Shown: positions 9,522 to 18,085, counted from the first letter of the stretch. The stretch is 64,000 nt of DNA from JAUUZQ01 sp964538375 (GCA_964538375.1 CAZIFQ010000001.1:62001-126000); one strand, 5' to 3'. Program-made: numbers and translations. Notes: generated by a model from the letters alone, not told the origin.

Positions 9522-10187
9522 ATGGAAATTAAAAAATTCAGAAACCATTATGGACTGGAGCTCATTGCAGCACCGCATGCGGGAATATCATTGGGTGACC
9601 TGGTATGGGACTCTCTCCTGGGGGCGCCCGAATTCAGCCATCCCGGAATGCCAAACACTATAAGCACCGCATTTCTTGATGCCGGGTTGATAGATGAAGA
9701 GGAGTTTACTTCTTTTCACAAAGAATTTTCCTCCATTGCGTATATCAAAGCACATTTCCCGGAAAGAACAGTTGATATCAGATCAGAGGTACTGGGAGAG
9801 CTGAAACATCCTACGCTGGGAAGTATTGAAGGAAATTTCAAACTTGATCACATCAGTAAATTCACTTTTGGAGAATTGCTGGTAAAAGAGATGGATGATA
9901 TGACCAGGGTAAAGATTGACCAGTACCTGGAGCTCATGAAAGAGAAAAAATGGGCTGAGTATGATGGAAAAATCCGTCGCGTCTATATGATTACAGAACT
10001 ATATGTTGGATCCATCAAACTCGTGGTTGAAAAATCCCTCAGCGGAAAATTCGATGCTGCACTTGAGCAAGGAGGATTATCGGTAACTTCAAAATCTGAG
10101 GGAAGCAAATCAGTAGAATATGCTTTTTCCCATGAAGAGGTTCCTTTTGCAATGCGAATTGAAGAGGTAAAGTCTTTTAACGGATAA
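9522..10187 (+). CDS. Unknown soluble protein, 221 residues
   Basis: I do not recognise a family with confidence. There is no signal peptide, membrane helix or cysteine cluster, so the product should be cytoplasmic. The N-terminus starts with a basic stretch then YGLELIAAPHAG; the middle has alternating strands and helices (FTFGELLVKEMDDMTRVKID); the C-terminal third is beta-rich (RRVYMITELYVGSIKLVVEK, then VEYAFSHEEVPFAMRIEEVK). The order of these elements loosely recalls a bacterial gasdermin N-terminal domain, but the N-terminal Cys used for acylation and a neighbouring protease are both missing, so this is only a structural hypothesis. I chose ATG 9522; a TTG at 9516 is in frame. A hairpin with flanking A and T runs follows its stop. 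Confidence 0.75.
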   Translation: MEIKKFRNHYGLELIAAPHAGISLGDLVWDSLLGAPEFSHPGMPNTISTAFLDAGLIDEEEFTSFHKEFSSIAYIKAHFPERTVDIRSEVLGELKHPTLGSIEGNFKLDHISKFTFGELLVKEMDDMTRVKIDQYLELMKEKKWAEYDGKIRRVYMITELYVGSIKLVVEKSLSGKFDAALEQGGLSVTSKSEGSKSVEYAFSHEEVPFAMRIEEVKSFNG

Positions 10188-10216
10188 AAAAAGAGACGTA
10201 TCATATGACACGTCCC
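10186..10216. terminator. Convergent intrinsic terminator
   Basis: A 24-base near-palindrome at 10193-10216 (GAGACGTATCAT paired with the reverse-complementary half, with two wobble pairs) is preceded by seven A on the plus strand at 10186-10192. Read on the minus strand it is a hairpin followed by seven U. It lies between the unknown plus-strand gene and the 45-codon minus-strand gene, so it probably ends the latter and perhaps both. Confidence 0.65.
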
Positions 10217-10225
10217 TAAATCTTC

Positions 10226-10363
10226 TTAAAACTTCTGTCCAAACACCCATCGGGCAGACAAGGCCGTATTAAACGACAGGCCACGTGCGCCAACTCCAAC
10301 CTGCGCTGAGGCACTAAATGCAAATAATAGTATTATGCTAAATGAAAATAATAACTTCTTCAT
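10226..10363 (-). CDS. Exported 45-residue mini-protein, possible outer-membrane protein remnant
   Basis: A short open frame starts at ATG 10363 and encodes a textbook signal peptide (MKKLLFSFSIILLFAFSA, cleaved after SAQ) and then only about 24 residues: VGVGARGLSFNTALSARWVF followed by GQKF. The mature part alternates hydrophobic and polar residues and ends in Phe, as the last strand of an outer-membrane barrel does. Either it is a genuine tiny secreted peptide or the two ends of a barrel gene joined by an internal deletion. A strong minus-strand terminator follows ten bases after the stop, which supports a real transcription unit. No similarity to neighbouring genes is visible. It is too short for a family assignment. 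Confidence 0.55.
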   Translation of the reverse strand: MKKLLFSFSIILLFAFSASAQVGVGARGLSFNTALSARWVFGQKF

Positions 10364-10413
10364 GGTTTTGAATTTTTGTTCGAAAGAATTTTCCGAAGAA
10401 TACTTTGCAAGGA

Positions 10414-11106
10414 TTATGCCAGAAAACTCAAAATCTCCTCAAGACCATTAACTTCAAAAAAATTGCTGCTCTCCGGCTTTCGATCAACTTTTTCATGTTC
10501 CCAGGTCGTGTGATAGGGAACATGGATAGCATAAGATCCCAATTCCAGGGGAGGTAAAATATCTGATTTTAAGGAATTCCCTATCATAACGAATTTCTCA
10601 GGAGCAATCTCAAGGTGCTTAAGCAGGTTCCTGTAATTTTCTACCTGCTTATCACTCATTATTTCGATATGATGGAAATACCTGGAGAGAGAGGATCTGA
10701 ATAATTTTCTCTCCTGGTCAAGTAAATCACCTTTCGTTGCCACAATCAATTTGTATTTCCCATGAAGCTGATCCAGTACCTCCTTCACTCCAGGTAAAAG
10801 CTCAATGTCTTTTTCGAGCATCTCTTTTCCCATGTCTATAATGGCCATGATGGAAGCTGGGGAAATTTTTCCTTTGGAGATACTGATCCCATTTTCCAGC
10901 ATTGACAGCACAAATGCCTTGATGCCAAAACCGTATTTTGATAAATTGCTCATCTCCGTATCAAAGAGCGTCTTCATCACTGTTTCCCGATCAGCAAATT
11001 CACTTAGTAATTTTACATAAGCTTCCTCCGTATCACGGTAATAGGTCTCATTCACCCATAAGGTGTCATCCGCATCAAATCCAATTACCTCAACTTTGCT
11101 TTTCAT
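10414..11106 (-). CDS. HAD-superfamily hydrolase
   Basis: This is a haloacid-dehalogenase-type phosphatase of 230 residues. Motif I is FDADDTLW (about residues 9-16) with the nucleophile and acid/base Asp pair, motif II is IVATKGD (Thr), motif III is Lys in the cap-to-core return, and motif IV is FVMIGNSLKSD with its acidic metal-binding residue. The alpha-helical cap after motif I (YYRDTEEAYVKLLSEF onward) indicates subtype IA, as in phosphoglycolate phosphatases and 5'-nucleotidases. The substrate cannot be inferred. It is transcribed away from the M14 peptidase region on the same strand with a 68-base gap, so shared transcription is uncertain. Confidence 0.88.
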   Translation of the reverse strand: MKSKVEVIGFDADDTLWVNETYYRDTEEAYVKLLSEFADRETVMKTLFDTEMSNLSKYGFGIKAFVLSMLENGISISKGKISPASIMAIIDMGKEMLEKDIELLPGVKEVLDQLHGKYKLIVATKGDLLDQERKLFRSSLSRYFHHIEIMSDKQVENYRNLLKHLEIAPEKFVMIGNSLKSDILPPLELGSYAIHVPYHTTWEHEKVDRKPESSNFFEVNGLEEILSFLA

Positions 11107-11174
11107 ATTAACAAATTTCTGAGAAACGTTTGTTTCACTGATTGTTTCAGGGGAACGCAGAGCTCCACAGAGAA

Positions 11175-13805
11175 TTACAGCAAAATAGAATTAAACAATA
11201 ACTTGAAAGAAGCCTGGCTTGAAGCACGGAATTGCGGATTAAATCCAAACAATACCAGCTGTCCTTCTCCCTTTTCCATCCAAATCATTACGCTCTTGTT
11301 GCTTAGCTGTTCTTCATTCCCTGCATAACCACTCATGAGAATCTCTTTCTCGGGATGTGAAGCAATCACCCGTCTGTCCATGTCAAATCCGGGTACACTG
11401 GTCTGAAATACTGGTCGACCACGTGAAAAGACTCCTGTTTCTGCCGGCATTCCCAGGGTTAGTGGATGGTCCTGCAACACCTCAATTTTCAGCAGACTCC
11501 CGGGAATATAAAGCCCCTTACTCGTTAATTGTTTGGATATATCCCTGAAGGGCAACTGAAACTCTTCTGTTTCATCTCCTTTTTTTATTTTTAATAAGCC
11601 GGAAAACAGGTTTGTAGATTGTCCCCAGGAAATAATCAATCCTCCCTTATCAATGAATGTCATGATCTCTTCAAAACCCTCTTTCCCCATTCCTTTCATA
11701 TAATCCGGATGGTAATTTCCTATGTAATAGCTATCCCCTGATTTTCTTTTGCCCTCCATCAAGAGGTCCTTATTGCTGTCCGGAAAAATAATTACATCAT
11801 AATTCTTTGACACTTCAGCTTTCTCTATTTCATCCGGATGTACTATTGTGAAAGGTATATTATACGTGTCAAATACAAATCTTGTCCAGCCCGCATCCAT
11901 ATCGTGGAAGTACGTTTCAACCAGCGCAATCCGGGGCATCTCTATCGCTTCACTCTTCAATTCGATATCCTTAGAAACTTCAATAGCCGGAATTGTCATT
12001 TCCGCAACGAGTTTCCTGGCTACTTCTCCATTTTTACCTTCAAGTGACACCACAAAACTTCCTTTTTTTACTATTTCTCCGCCAATATGCACATCAAGGG
12101 ATAGCCGCTCAACTGTTATTCCTTTCTCCATTGCGGCAAAAGCAGTCCTAAAAGATTCATTTGCATTCACCGGAAGTATCACTGTTCCTGCATCGCCCGC
12201 CAGTGGTTCTGACAAACTATACGTATCATCAATCATTGCCAGGTTTTTTTCCAGGACCTCAACCCTGGTATTAATCTCATACGAGGCAACATTGCGATGC
12301 AATGGTAATGACCAACTGGTAATATCATAGGGCTTAATCAATTCACCTCCAGGCGTATAGTGCCTTTCCGGAAAAGTCTGTTTTTCCATCACTTCCTTAA
12401 CAAATGCCCGAAATGGCTGAGCCAGCGGGATAACTACATCTCCCTTTACATAAGCCCTTCCTTCCACGGTCATATTCTTTATAAGCGTGTACAAATTTAT
12501 CCCGTGCTCCTTCAGGAGAGCAACCATGTTTACCAATTCGCCCTGGTCATGTTGCTTCTCGGGCATGATATAATAATATGGCGGCTGTGTTTGTCCTGCT
12601 TTTACATTGCTTACACATATATCGTTTCTGAAACTAAGAATATCTTCACGGTGATTTGAGGCAGTTTTGAGAATGGACATTGTTGATACAATTTCATATT
12701 CAACAATATCTCCCAATCTCCACCATCCGCCTTCCCAGGGAAGCAGCATATTTATACTTTTCTTATACTCAGAAAGTCCTTTCCCTCCTACGCGAAGTTC
12801 ATTAGGTTCAATATAAATTGGAGTTGCTGTTTTGGCGCTGGCTACCTCGGTAAGAAAACCAATAACATTTTTCCAGATGCATGTTTCTGTTGATCCGGGC
12901 CAATAATCATCAAAGAGGTAATGCTGGGAAACTCCACTTAGATTTTCTCTTGTCATATCATTCACCATATTCTGACCGAATAGTCCGGACCAGGTAAAAA
13001 CACCCGCCGGAACATTTTCAGCAATGGGATCATGGTTGGGAGGGACAAAAAATCTTGTTCCGGTAGATCCCATCTGGTGTTTTTCAACCATCACCTGCGG
13101 GAACCAGTTAAGATTGTAGATGCCCGCTATAGCTTTTGTGTCTTCCTGGCTCAGGATGACAAAATCCCGGTTGTTGTCATGCCCTACATACTTATGATAA
13201 ACCGACGGCAAAGAGGCGCCTTCATATTTAGTCCCCTTATACTTCATATAATTATTTACTATCATATCCATTCCGTCCGGATTGTGATTTGGAACCATCA
13301 TGTACACAACATTGTTGAGCCATTCCAATTTTTTCTCATCACTTGTTGTAACAAGATCATAGGCAATTAGCGGGGCCGACTGGGCAGGACCAACTTCACT
13401 AGAATGCATCGATAATGTACCTAGAACAAAGACCTTGCCTTCGGCAATCATTTTATCTCGTTCATGCTTAGGAATATTTGGATCAAGCGCCAGTCGCTTA
13501 TTCATTTTTTTATACTCATCCAGTTTAGCAATATTTTTTTCGCTGGATAGAAATACGATATACATGGGTTTCCCCAAAGGTGAGTTACCAATCTTCTCCA
13601 ACTTTATGCGGGAAGATACTGTTTCCAATTCCTGCAAGTAGCCAATTAGCTTTTCATATGTGAAAAGATTCCTATCCGATCCCGGGGTAAATCCAAAATA
13701 GGAATCCGGCTTTACCGGCTGGGTTTCCTGGGCGTATATTGAAGATGAATGAAAAAGAATTATTGAAACAAGAGCAAGCAAAGAGAAAAACAATTTTCTT
13801 TTCAT
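11175..13805 (-). CDS. Large exported M14-family zinc carboxypeptidase-like protein
   Basis: This secreted peptidase of 876 residues carries a signal peptide cut after IYAQ (about residues 1-26) and an M14 domain at about 45-370. Zinc ligands are visible as His134-Ser-Ser-Glu137 in TLSMHSSEVGPAQ, followed by MMVPNHNPDGMD, GHDNNRDF and a further His in VEKHQMGS. The rest of the chain, about 400-870, is beta-rich with a glutamine-amidotransferase-like stretch (VIIFPDSNKDLL, GGLIISWGQSTNLFSG) often fused to this peptidase group in Bacteroidota. It probably acts on peptides at the periplasm or cell surface. A weak minus-strand promoter-like pair (TTG and TACTTTAG, 17 bases apart) precedes the start. 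Substrate unknown. Confidence 0.9.
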   Translation of the reverse strand: MKRKLFFSLLALVSIILFHSSSIYAQETQPVKPDSYFGFTPGSDRNLFTYEKLIGYLQELETVSSRIKLEKIGNSPLGKPMYIVFLSSEKNIAKLDEYKKMNKRLALDPNIPKHERDKMIAEGKVFVLGTLSMHSSEVGPAQSAPLIAYDLVTTSDEKKLEWLNNVVYMMVPNHNPDGMDMIVNNYMKYKGTKYEGASLPSVYHKYVGHDNNRDFVILSQEDTKAIAGIYNLNWFPQVMVEKHQMGSTGTRFFVPPNHDPIAENVPAGVFTWSGLFGQNMVNDMTRENLSGVSQHYLFDDYWPGSTETCIWKNVIGFLTEVASAKTATPIYIEPNELRVGGKGLSEYKKSINMLLPWEGGWWRLGDIVEYEIVSTMSILKTASNHREDILSFRNDICVSNVKAGQTQPPYYYIMPEKQHDQGELVNMVALLKEHGINLYTLIKNMTVEGRAYVKGDVVIPLAQPFRAFVKEVMEKQTFPERHYTPGGELIKPYDITSWSLPLHRNVASYEINTRVEVLEKNLAMIDDTYSLSEPLAGDAGTVILPVNANESFRTAFAAMEKGITVERLSLDVHIGGEIVKKGSFVVSLEGKNGEVARKLVAEMTIPAIEVSKDIELKSEAIEMPRIALVETYFHDMDAGWTRFVFDTYNIPFTIVHPDEIEKAEVSKNYDVIIFPDSNKDLLMEGKRKSGDSYYIGNYHPDYMKGMGKEGFEEIMTFIDKGGLIISWGQSTNLFSGLLKIKKGDETEEFQLPFRDISKQLTSKGLYIPGSLLKIEVLQDHPLTLGMPAETGVFSRGRPVFQTSVPGFDMDRRVIASHPEKEILMSGYAGNEEQLSNKSVMIWMEKGEGQLVLFGFNPQFRASSQASFKLLFNSILL

Positions 13806-13863
13806 AGTCCTGGTGTTAAAGGTTAATCGAACTCCTAAAGTAACAATATTATTTCAGAACAAC

Positions 13864-13901
13864 TGGGCAGTGGGCGGTGGACAGTGGGTAGTGGGCAGTG
13901 G
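13864..13901. repeat. Short degenerate tandem repeat in an intergenic gap
   Basis: About five copies of a unit like GGGCAGT or GGACAGT, joined by TGG, follow one another in the gap upstream of the M14 peptidase start. Single related units stand after two other genes, at about 16356-16369 (AGTGAGCAGTGGGG) and 47929-47948 (AAGCCAGTAGGCAGTGGGTA). All are intergenic. No coding role or hairpin is apparent; it looks like a low-complexity dispersed element. Confidence 0.6.
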
Positions 13902-13976
13902 TCGCACATCTCTGTCTGCACAAGATGAATGCTCAATAAAATAAATAATGTATATTTCGGACTTCAATATTAAAAA

Positions 13977-13998
13977 TTACTCATTAATAACTGAGTAA
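13977..13998. promoter_or_regulatory. Inverted repeat just before the acyltransferase start
   Basis: TTACTCA and its exact complement TGAGTAA are separated by eight bases and end three bases before the ATG at 14002. Its position could be an operator or a leader hairpin covering the translation start. There is no supporting copy elsewhere in the window, so this is a weak call. Confidence 0.25.
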
Positions 13999-14001
13999 GA
14001 A

Positions 14002-14718
14002 ATGAGAAGAAGAATACATTTGTTAGTATCCATACCTGTCTTTATTATTCTATATTCTTACACGGTACTCACTGTGGTACTTATTATTATCTTCTCTCTC
14101 TTTAAATTGAAACGCGTAGTTTACGCCCTTCTTTATGTCTGGGCCAATGCTGTTTTTCTTATGATGGGAAAAAGAGTGCGTATAGAGGGACGACAACATA
14201 TAGTGAAGAAAAAGAAGTATATTCTTATTGCCAATCATACCAGCATGTTTGATATAATGGCCATCATGTCATTTAAACCCGGAGTAAGCTGGTTTGGTAA
14301 GGAAAATTTAACAAAGATCCCGCTATTTGGGACCATGTTGAAAATGGTCGATTATATTCCCATGAAACTGGCAACAGTGAAGAATACACGGCTTATGCTG
14401 GAACATCTTGTACACAATGCTGCTGATAAAACGGTTGCCATCTTCCCGGAAGGAACACGCACTAAAGATGGTAAAATGAATCCCTTTTACCGAGGATTTA
14501 TATATTTACTAAAAGCAACAGAAACTGATATTCTCCCTGTTACACTGAATGGATTTTACAGTCTTAAACCCAAGAACAGGTTCTCGATTAATTTCAGATC
14601 AAAATTAGAAGTGATAATTCACGAGCCAATAAGCAGCGAAAGCTTGCTTCAACTGGAGGATAAAAAAATTATTGATAAAGTAAAAACTGTAATAGAATCT
14701 GCATCGAAAGAAACGTAG
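14002..14718 (+). CDS. plsC: 1-acyl-sn-glycerol-3-phosphate acyltransferase (PlsC-like)
   Basis: This inner-membrane enzyme adds a fatty acyl chain to lysophosphatidic acid, giving phosphatidic acid. Two N-terminal hydrophobic segments (about residues 8-55) anchor it. The acyltransferase motifs are present in order: NHTSMFD (HX4D, near residue 77), a substrate-binding WFGKENLTKIP stretch, FPEGTRTKDG (near 153) and a terminal VTLNGF block. Length of 238 residues is typical. The gene starts a three-gene plus-strand cluster, followed after 33 bases by a diacylglycerol-kinase-like gene and then a phosphatase, which together suggest phospholipid head-group or phosphatidate turnover. Other lysophospholipids as acceptors are possible. 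Confidence 0.9.
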   Translation: MRRRIHLLVSIPVFIILYSYTVLTVVLIIIFSLFKLKRVVYALLYVWANAVFLMMGKRVRIEGRQHIVKKKKYILIANHTSMFDIMAIMSFKPGVSWFGKENLTKIPLFGTMLKMVDYIPMKLATVKNTRLMLEHLVHNAADKTVAIFPEGTRTKDGKMNPFYRGFIYLLKATETDILPVTLNGFYSLKPKNRFSINFRSKLEVIIHEPISSESLLQLEDKKIIDKVKTVIESASKET

Positions 14719-14751
14719 TCGTTGAAGAGAGTTGCACCAAGCTAAACACAT

Positions 14752-15690
14752 ATGACCAAAACAAAAAAATGGGTTTTCATCGTAAACCCAATTGCAGGGA
14801 ATAACTTTGGTATTACCCAGGTTCCTGTTCTAAAGGAGAAAATCGAGCAATACAAGATCGATGGTGAAATTGTTATGACCGAAAGACACGGTCATGCTTC
14901 AGAAATCACTGAAGAATACCATAAAAAAGGGTTTGACTATTTCATTGCAGTTGGCGGTGACGGTACCACTCATGAAGTTGGTAGAGTCCTTGTGGGCAAG
15001 AAGAATTTTGTTTTTGGCGTTGTCCCTTCTGGCACGGGTAACGATTTCAATCAGATCCTTGGTTTTCCCAATAGGTTTGAAGAGAAGCATTGGGAAATAT
15101 TTTTCCAGCAACATATCATTCATATGGATTATGGAAAATGTAATGGGATGCCTTTCATGAATGGAATAGGTCTTGGTTTTGATGCAGAGGTAGCTGCGAA
15201 AAACTACGTTGAGCCAGGTGGTAAAACAGTGATGGGAGGAAAAGGAAAATATATCAAAGTGATTCTCAGCACTCTTTTCTTTTTCAAAGAATATAATGTA
15301 ACCATTACCAACGATGGGAAAACAGAAGATTCTTTATGTTTTATTAATACAATCTCCATCGGACGACGCTACGCCGGGGGCTTCTACCTCACACCTCTTG
15401 CCATTGCAAATGATGGCCTGCTGGATGTATGCATGATCAAGAAGCTGGGCCTTCTAAAACGTCTTGATATATTATTGAAAGTTTCCAAGGGGAAGCATAC
15501 GACTGATAAAAAGGTAAAATATTACAGAACCAAAAAGCTTACCGTTGACTTTCATCAGAAAGTTCCTTTCCATGCAGATGGAGAAGTGTTTTATGATACT
15601 AAATTTGATGTGGAAGTTTTCCCCGGACAACTACCCATAATTTATAATCCGGAAGGAAACCATTATTTCGATATTGACCTAAAAAAATAG
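14752..15690 (+). CDS. Diacylglycerol-kinase-catalytic-domain lipid kinase (YegS/DgkB-like)
   Basis: The protein carries the DAGK catalytic fold shared by soluble diacylglycerol kinases, YegS and sphingosine kinases. VNPIAGN near residue 10 starts the fold; the nucleotide-binding loop GGDGTTHEVGR is near 67-77; VPSGTGNDFNQI follows near 90. A C-terminal beta-sandwich contains FHADGEV, the conserved Asp-containing block near the metal site. Length is 312 residues, normal. There is no signal or membrane segment, so it should act at the cytoplasmic membrane face. Placed between an acyltransferase and a HAD phosphatase, it probably recycles diacylglycerol to phosphatidate or phosphorylates a related lipid. 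Confidence 0.9.
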   Translation: MTKTKKWVFIVNPIAGNNFGITQVPVLKEKIEQYKIDGEIVMTERHGHASEITEEYHKKGFDYFIAVGGDGTTHEVGRVLVGKKNFVFGVVPSGTGNDFNQILGFPNRFEEKHWEIFFQQHIIHMDYGKCNGMPFMNGIGLGFDAEVAAKNYVEPGGKTVMGGKGKYIKVILSTLFFFKEYNVTITNDGKTEDSLCFINTISIGRRYAGGFYLTPLAIANDGLLDVCMIKKLGLLKRLDILLKVSKGKHTTDKKVKYYRTKKLTVDFHQKVPFHADGEVFYDTKFDVEVFPGQLPIIYNPEGNHYFDIDLKK

Positions 15691-15697
15691 TAGAACA

Positions 15698-16354
15698 GTG
15701 GAAAGTAAATTTTCATACATAGCCGCCTTTGATCTTGACAAAACTATTATCTCTGTTAACAGCAGCCGATTCATCGTTAAAGCAGCACGCAGAACGGGCC
15801 TCATGAACAAAAAAGATTATTTTAAAGCTATTTTGTTCTCAATAAAATACAAGTTTGACCTGAAAGATGCCAATAAGATCGTTGAAGAAATGACCAGGTG
15901 GTTAGTAGGTATGAAGGAAACTGATATCATACAACTAGTAAATGATCATGTGATCAGTGAAGTAAAAAATTTGGTTCGCCCGGAAATCAGGAAAGAATTT
16001 GAGGAACACAGAAAGCAGGGAGGCCGTTTAGTATTGCTCTCTTCTGCCATGTCTTATATATGTGAGCCAATGGCCAAATTTCTTCAAATGGATGATGTCA
16101 TATCATCCAAATTGGAAGTTTCGGACGGAGAATTAACAGGCGTGCCTATTGGAAATCTGAATTTTGGAACACAAAAAGCTGTAACCATGACGCAGTTTTG
16201 TGATGATAATGGATATACTCTTGAGAAGGCATACTATTATGGAGATGCCTATACAGATCGTTTCGTTCTGGATGCAGTTGGACATGCAGTTTGCGTGAAG
16301 CCGGAAATTAAACTAAGGAGAATGGCCCGTCGCAAGGGCTGGAGGGTTATTTAG
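15698..16354 (+). CDS. HAD-IB phosphatase (SerB/PgpC-like)
   Basis: This 218-residue protein is a subfamily IB HAD hydrolase. Motif I is FDLDKT (about residues 11-16), motif II is VLLSSAMS, the motif III Lys is in FGTQKAV, and motif IV is YYYGDAYTDR. The group includes phosphoserine phosphatases, phosphatidylglycerophosphate phosphatase PgpC and bifunctional acyltransferase-linked enzymes. Its position seven bases after the lipid kinase gene and close to the PlsC-like gene favours a lipid phosphate substrate over phosphoserine, but that is inference. The start is a GTG at 15698; no ATG occurs before motif I, so a non-ATG start is required. Confidence 0.85.
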   Translation: MESKFSYIAAFDLDKTIISVNSSRFIVKAARRTGLMNKKDYFKAILFSIKYKFDLKDANKIVEEMTRWLVGMKETDIIQLVNDHVISEVKNLVRPEIRKEFEEHRKQGGRLVLLSSAMSYICEPMAKFLQMDDVISSKLEVSDGELTGVPIGNLNFGTQKAVTMTQFCDDNGYTLEKAYYYGDAYTDRFVLDAVGHAVCVKPEIKLRRMARRKGWRVI

Positions 16355-16382
16355 GAGTGAGCAGTGGGGAAAATAAAGAAAG

Positions 16383-16406
16383 CCGGGCTTCCAATGGTGA
16401 GCCCGG
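16383..16406. terminator. Inverted repeat between convergent genes, likely terminator
   Basis: A 7-bp perfect stem, CCGGGCT with AGCCCGG, encloses a 10-base loop in the gap between the HAD-IB gene and the convergent lipoprotein gene. No long U run follows on either strand, so this is a probable but weak bidirectional terminator. Confidence 0.45.
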
Positions 16407-16422
16407 GGTTATCGGAGTTTGA

Positions 16423-16956
16423 TTATAATCCGAGCACTTTCGCATCTACATGAACTTCCATATTCATAGCAATATCATGTTGCACAAGGACAGTTTCATC
16501 TGTACCGAAACTGAAGCGAAGGCTAAAACCATCTAATTTAATATACTCCTGTATATCCACTGCTGTTGTTTCCAGATTCAGAACAGCTCCAACATCTTCG
16601 GCAACGGCAGTATTGAAGGCCAATTGTAATTCTTCCTGACCTGCAGCATTAATAAATATTTCCATTGAGGATAAAAATCCAAAATCTCCATCAACCGGCT
16701 CTGTCAGTGTTAATGACAAAGAGGTAAGTGTGATTTCATCAATCAGGTCAAGCTCTGTATTAAAATTTCCCATCGCATCAGCAATTCCTGTATTGATGGT
16801 AGGCGTTTCAACGATCAAGGTAGAATCTGATGCTCCGATTAGGGGAACACTGAATGAGGTTTCATATGGCAAATCAAATTGCGTAAGCTCACTCAATAAA
16901 TCACAACTGCTTAAAAAAACAAGCGTAATTAAAATCAATAGCGGGGTCTTTTTCAT
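16423..16956 (-). CDS. Hypothetical lipoprotein
   Basis: The 177-residue product has a lipoprotein signal (MKKTPLLILITLVFLSSC), so Cys18 should be acylated and the protein held in the outer membrane. The mature part is acidic and strand-rich with long runs of alternating Thr, Leu, Ile and Val (EITLTSLSLTLTEPVDG), consistent with a beta-sandwich. It has no enzyme motif. In general form it resembles the lipoprotein at 40557-41150, but I see no convincing sequence match between the two. It is alone between a convergent lipid-metabolism cluster and an SDR gene. Function unknown. Confidence 0.8.
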   Translation of the reverse strand: MKKTPLLILITLVFLSSCDLLSELTQFDLPYETSFSVPLIGASDSTLIVETPTINTGIADAMGNFNTELDLIDEITLTSLSLTLTEPVDGDFGFLSSMEIFINAAGQEELQLAFNTAVAEDVGAVLNLETTAVDIQEYIKLDGFSLRFSFGTDETVLVQHDIAMNMEVHVDAKVLGL

Positions 16957-17080
16957 AATTTATATTTTCTGGGATTAATAGTTCGCAATTAACAAATATA
17001 TAACACCAATGTTTGTGATAAAGTTGCCTGGAGCAAAAAGAAAAGCAGTCAACTACCCTGACTGTTGTCTCTATTTGGCA

Positions 17081-17848
17081 CTAAGAGAACATCATTCTTA
17101 TGATTTTAATAGTCAAAGGTCCGCCGGATAAATAGGATATTTTGTCATAATTCTTTGTACTCTTCAACATTCCTTTTACCAGGAACTTTGTCACAACATC
17201 AACATCTTCCGCCAGTATTCTATAGACTTTCTCAAATTGCTTCTTCTCTTCAGGACTACTAAACTGCATCGATTGATCCAGGAACGCTGTTCTTACCATT
17301 CCGGGACTAATGACTCCAATTTGAATTGCACTTTTTTTCACCTCTTTTGCAAGAGATTTAGTGAAATAATTTACCGCTCGCTTTGATGTTCCATAAAGGG
17401 TAAGGTTCTGCCTCATTCTGCCATCACTTCCAAAGCCCTCCATGTTGAAGATTTTACCTGAGCCCTGCTTCAACATATAATTGGCAGCTACACTGGTTCC
17501 AATCATCAGCCCGTAGATATTGGTATCTATGAGACTTTTAATGTCCTTTTTATCAAGATCCGTAAAGGACATGTGAGGGTTAGGAATACCTGCATTATTA
17601 ATATAGATATCAACCTTCCCGTATGATTTTACTGCCAGGTCGATGAGCATTTGATGAGTTTTGCTCTCCTCAGCGCTTCCTGCCAGGCCGACAACTTTCC
17701 AGCCATCTTTGCTTAAGGTATTCACTACTTCTTTAACCTTTTCCGTGTTTCTGCCATTGATCACCACCTGGTGGCCATGCTCCAGGAACTCCGTTGCCAA
17801 TTCCAAACCAATCCCCCGTGTGCTGCCTGTAATTATTATCGTACTCAT
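17081..17848 (-). CDS. Short-chain dehydrogenase/reductase
   Basis: This is a classical SDR of 255 residues, an NAD(P)-dependent oxidoreductase. The dinucleotide loop is TGSTRGIGLELA (about residues 7-18); INNAGIP is the NAG motif; the catalytic Tyr-x-x-x-Lys is in LYGTSKRAVNYF. The basic residue after the first strand (VVINGRN) favours NADP. The serine usually found about 12 residues before the Tyr is not obvious: the segment reads MEGFGSDGRMRQNLTLYG, so Ser in GSD may serve. No neighbour indicates a substrate. It marks the left edge of the AT-rich region. Confidence 0.88.
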   Translation of the reverse strand: MSTIIITGSTRGIGLELATEFLEHGHQVVINGRNTEKVKEVVNTLSKDGWKVVGLAGSAEESKTHQMLIDLAVKSYGKVDIYINNAGIPNPHMSFTDLDKKDIKSLIDTNIYGLMIGTSVAANYMLKQGSGKIFNMEGFGSDGRMRQNLTLYGTSKRAVNYFTKSLAKEVKKSAIQIGVISPGMVRTAFLDQSMQFSSPEEKKQFEKVYRILAEDVDVVTKFLVKGMLKSTKNYDKISYLSGGPLTIKIIRMMFS

Positions 17849-17971
17849 GCTTAAAAATTAATTTATAGTTTAAAAAAGCGCCCTGCAAGCTTTTCGAAAA
17901 TATCAAACCCGTCACTTTTACTCCAAGTATCAGGACCATAAACCTGAAATTATAGGATGAAAAGATGGGGC

Positions 17972-17989
17972 GCCTGATCAGTATCAGGC
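17972..17989. terminator. Short perfect hairpin downstream of the DUF2142 gene
   Basis: GCCTGAT, a four-base loop CAGT and ATCAGGC form a perfect stem about 100 bases past the stop of the minus-strand membrane-protein gene. On the minus strand it is followed by a mixed T-containing stretch, not a clean U run, so the termination role is only likely. Confidence 0.35.
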
Positions 17990-18085
17990 AGTTTAGGAAA
18001 ATGAGGATTACTTAACTTCGAGAAAAAGGGTGTTTTCAAAATTTTAATTTGGGATTTCAATTCATTAATAGTTTTTAACTCCTTT

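Noticed and set aside
11848..12330. A 160-codon plus-strand frame opposite the M14 peptidase gene
   Set aside because: It lies fully inside a well-supported peptidase gene on the other strand and has no domain or signal; a codon-bias shadow.
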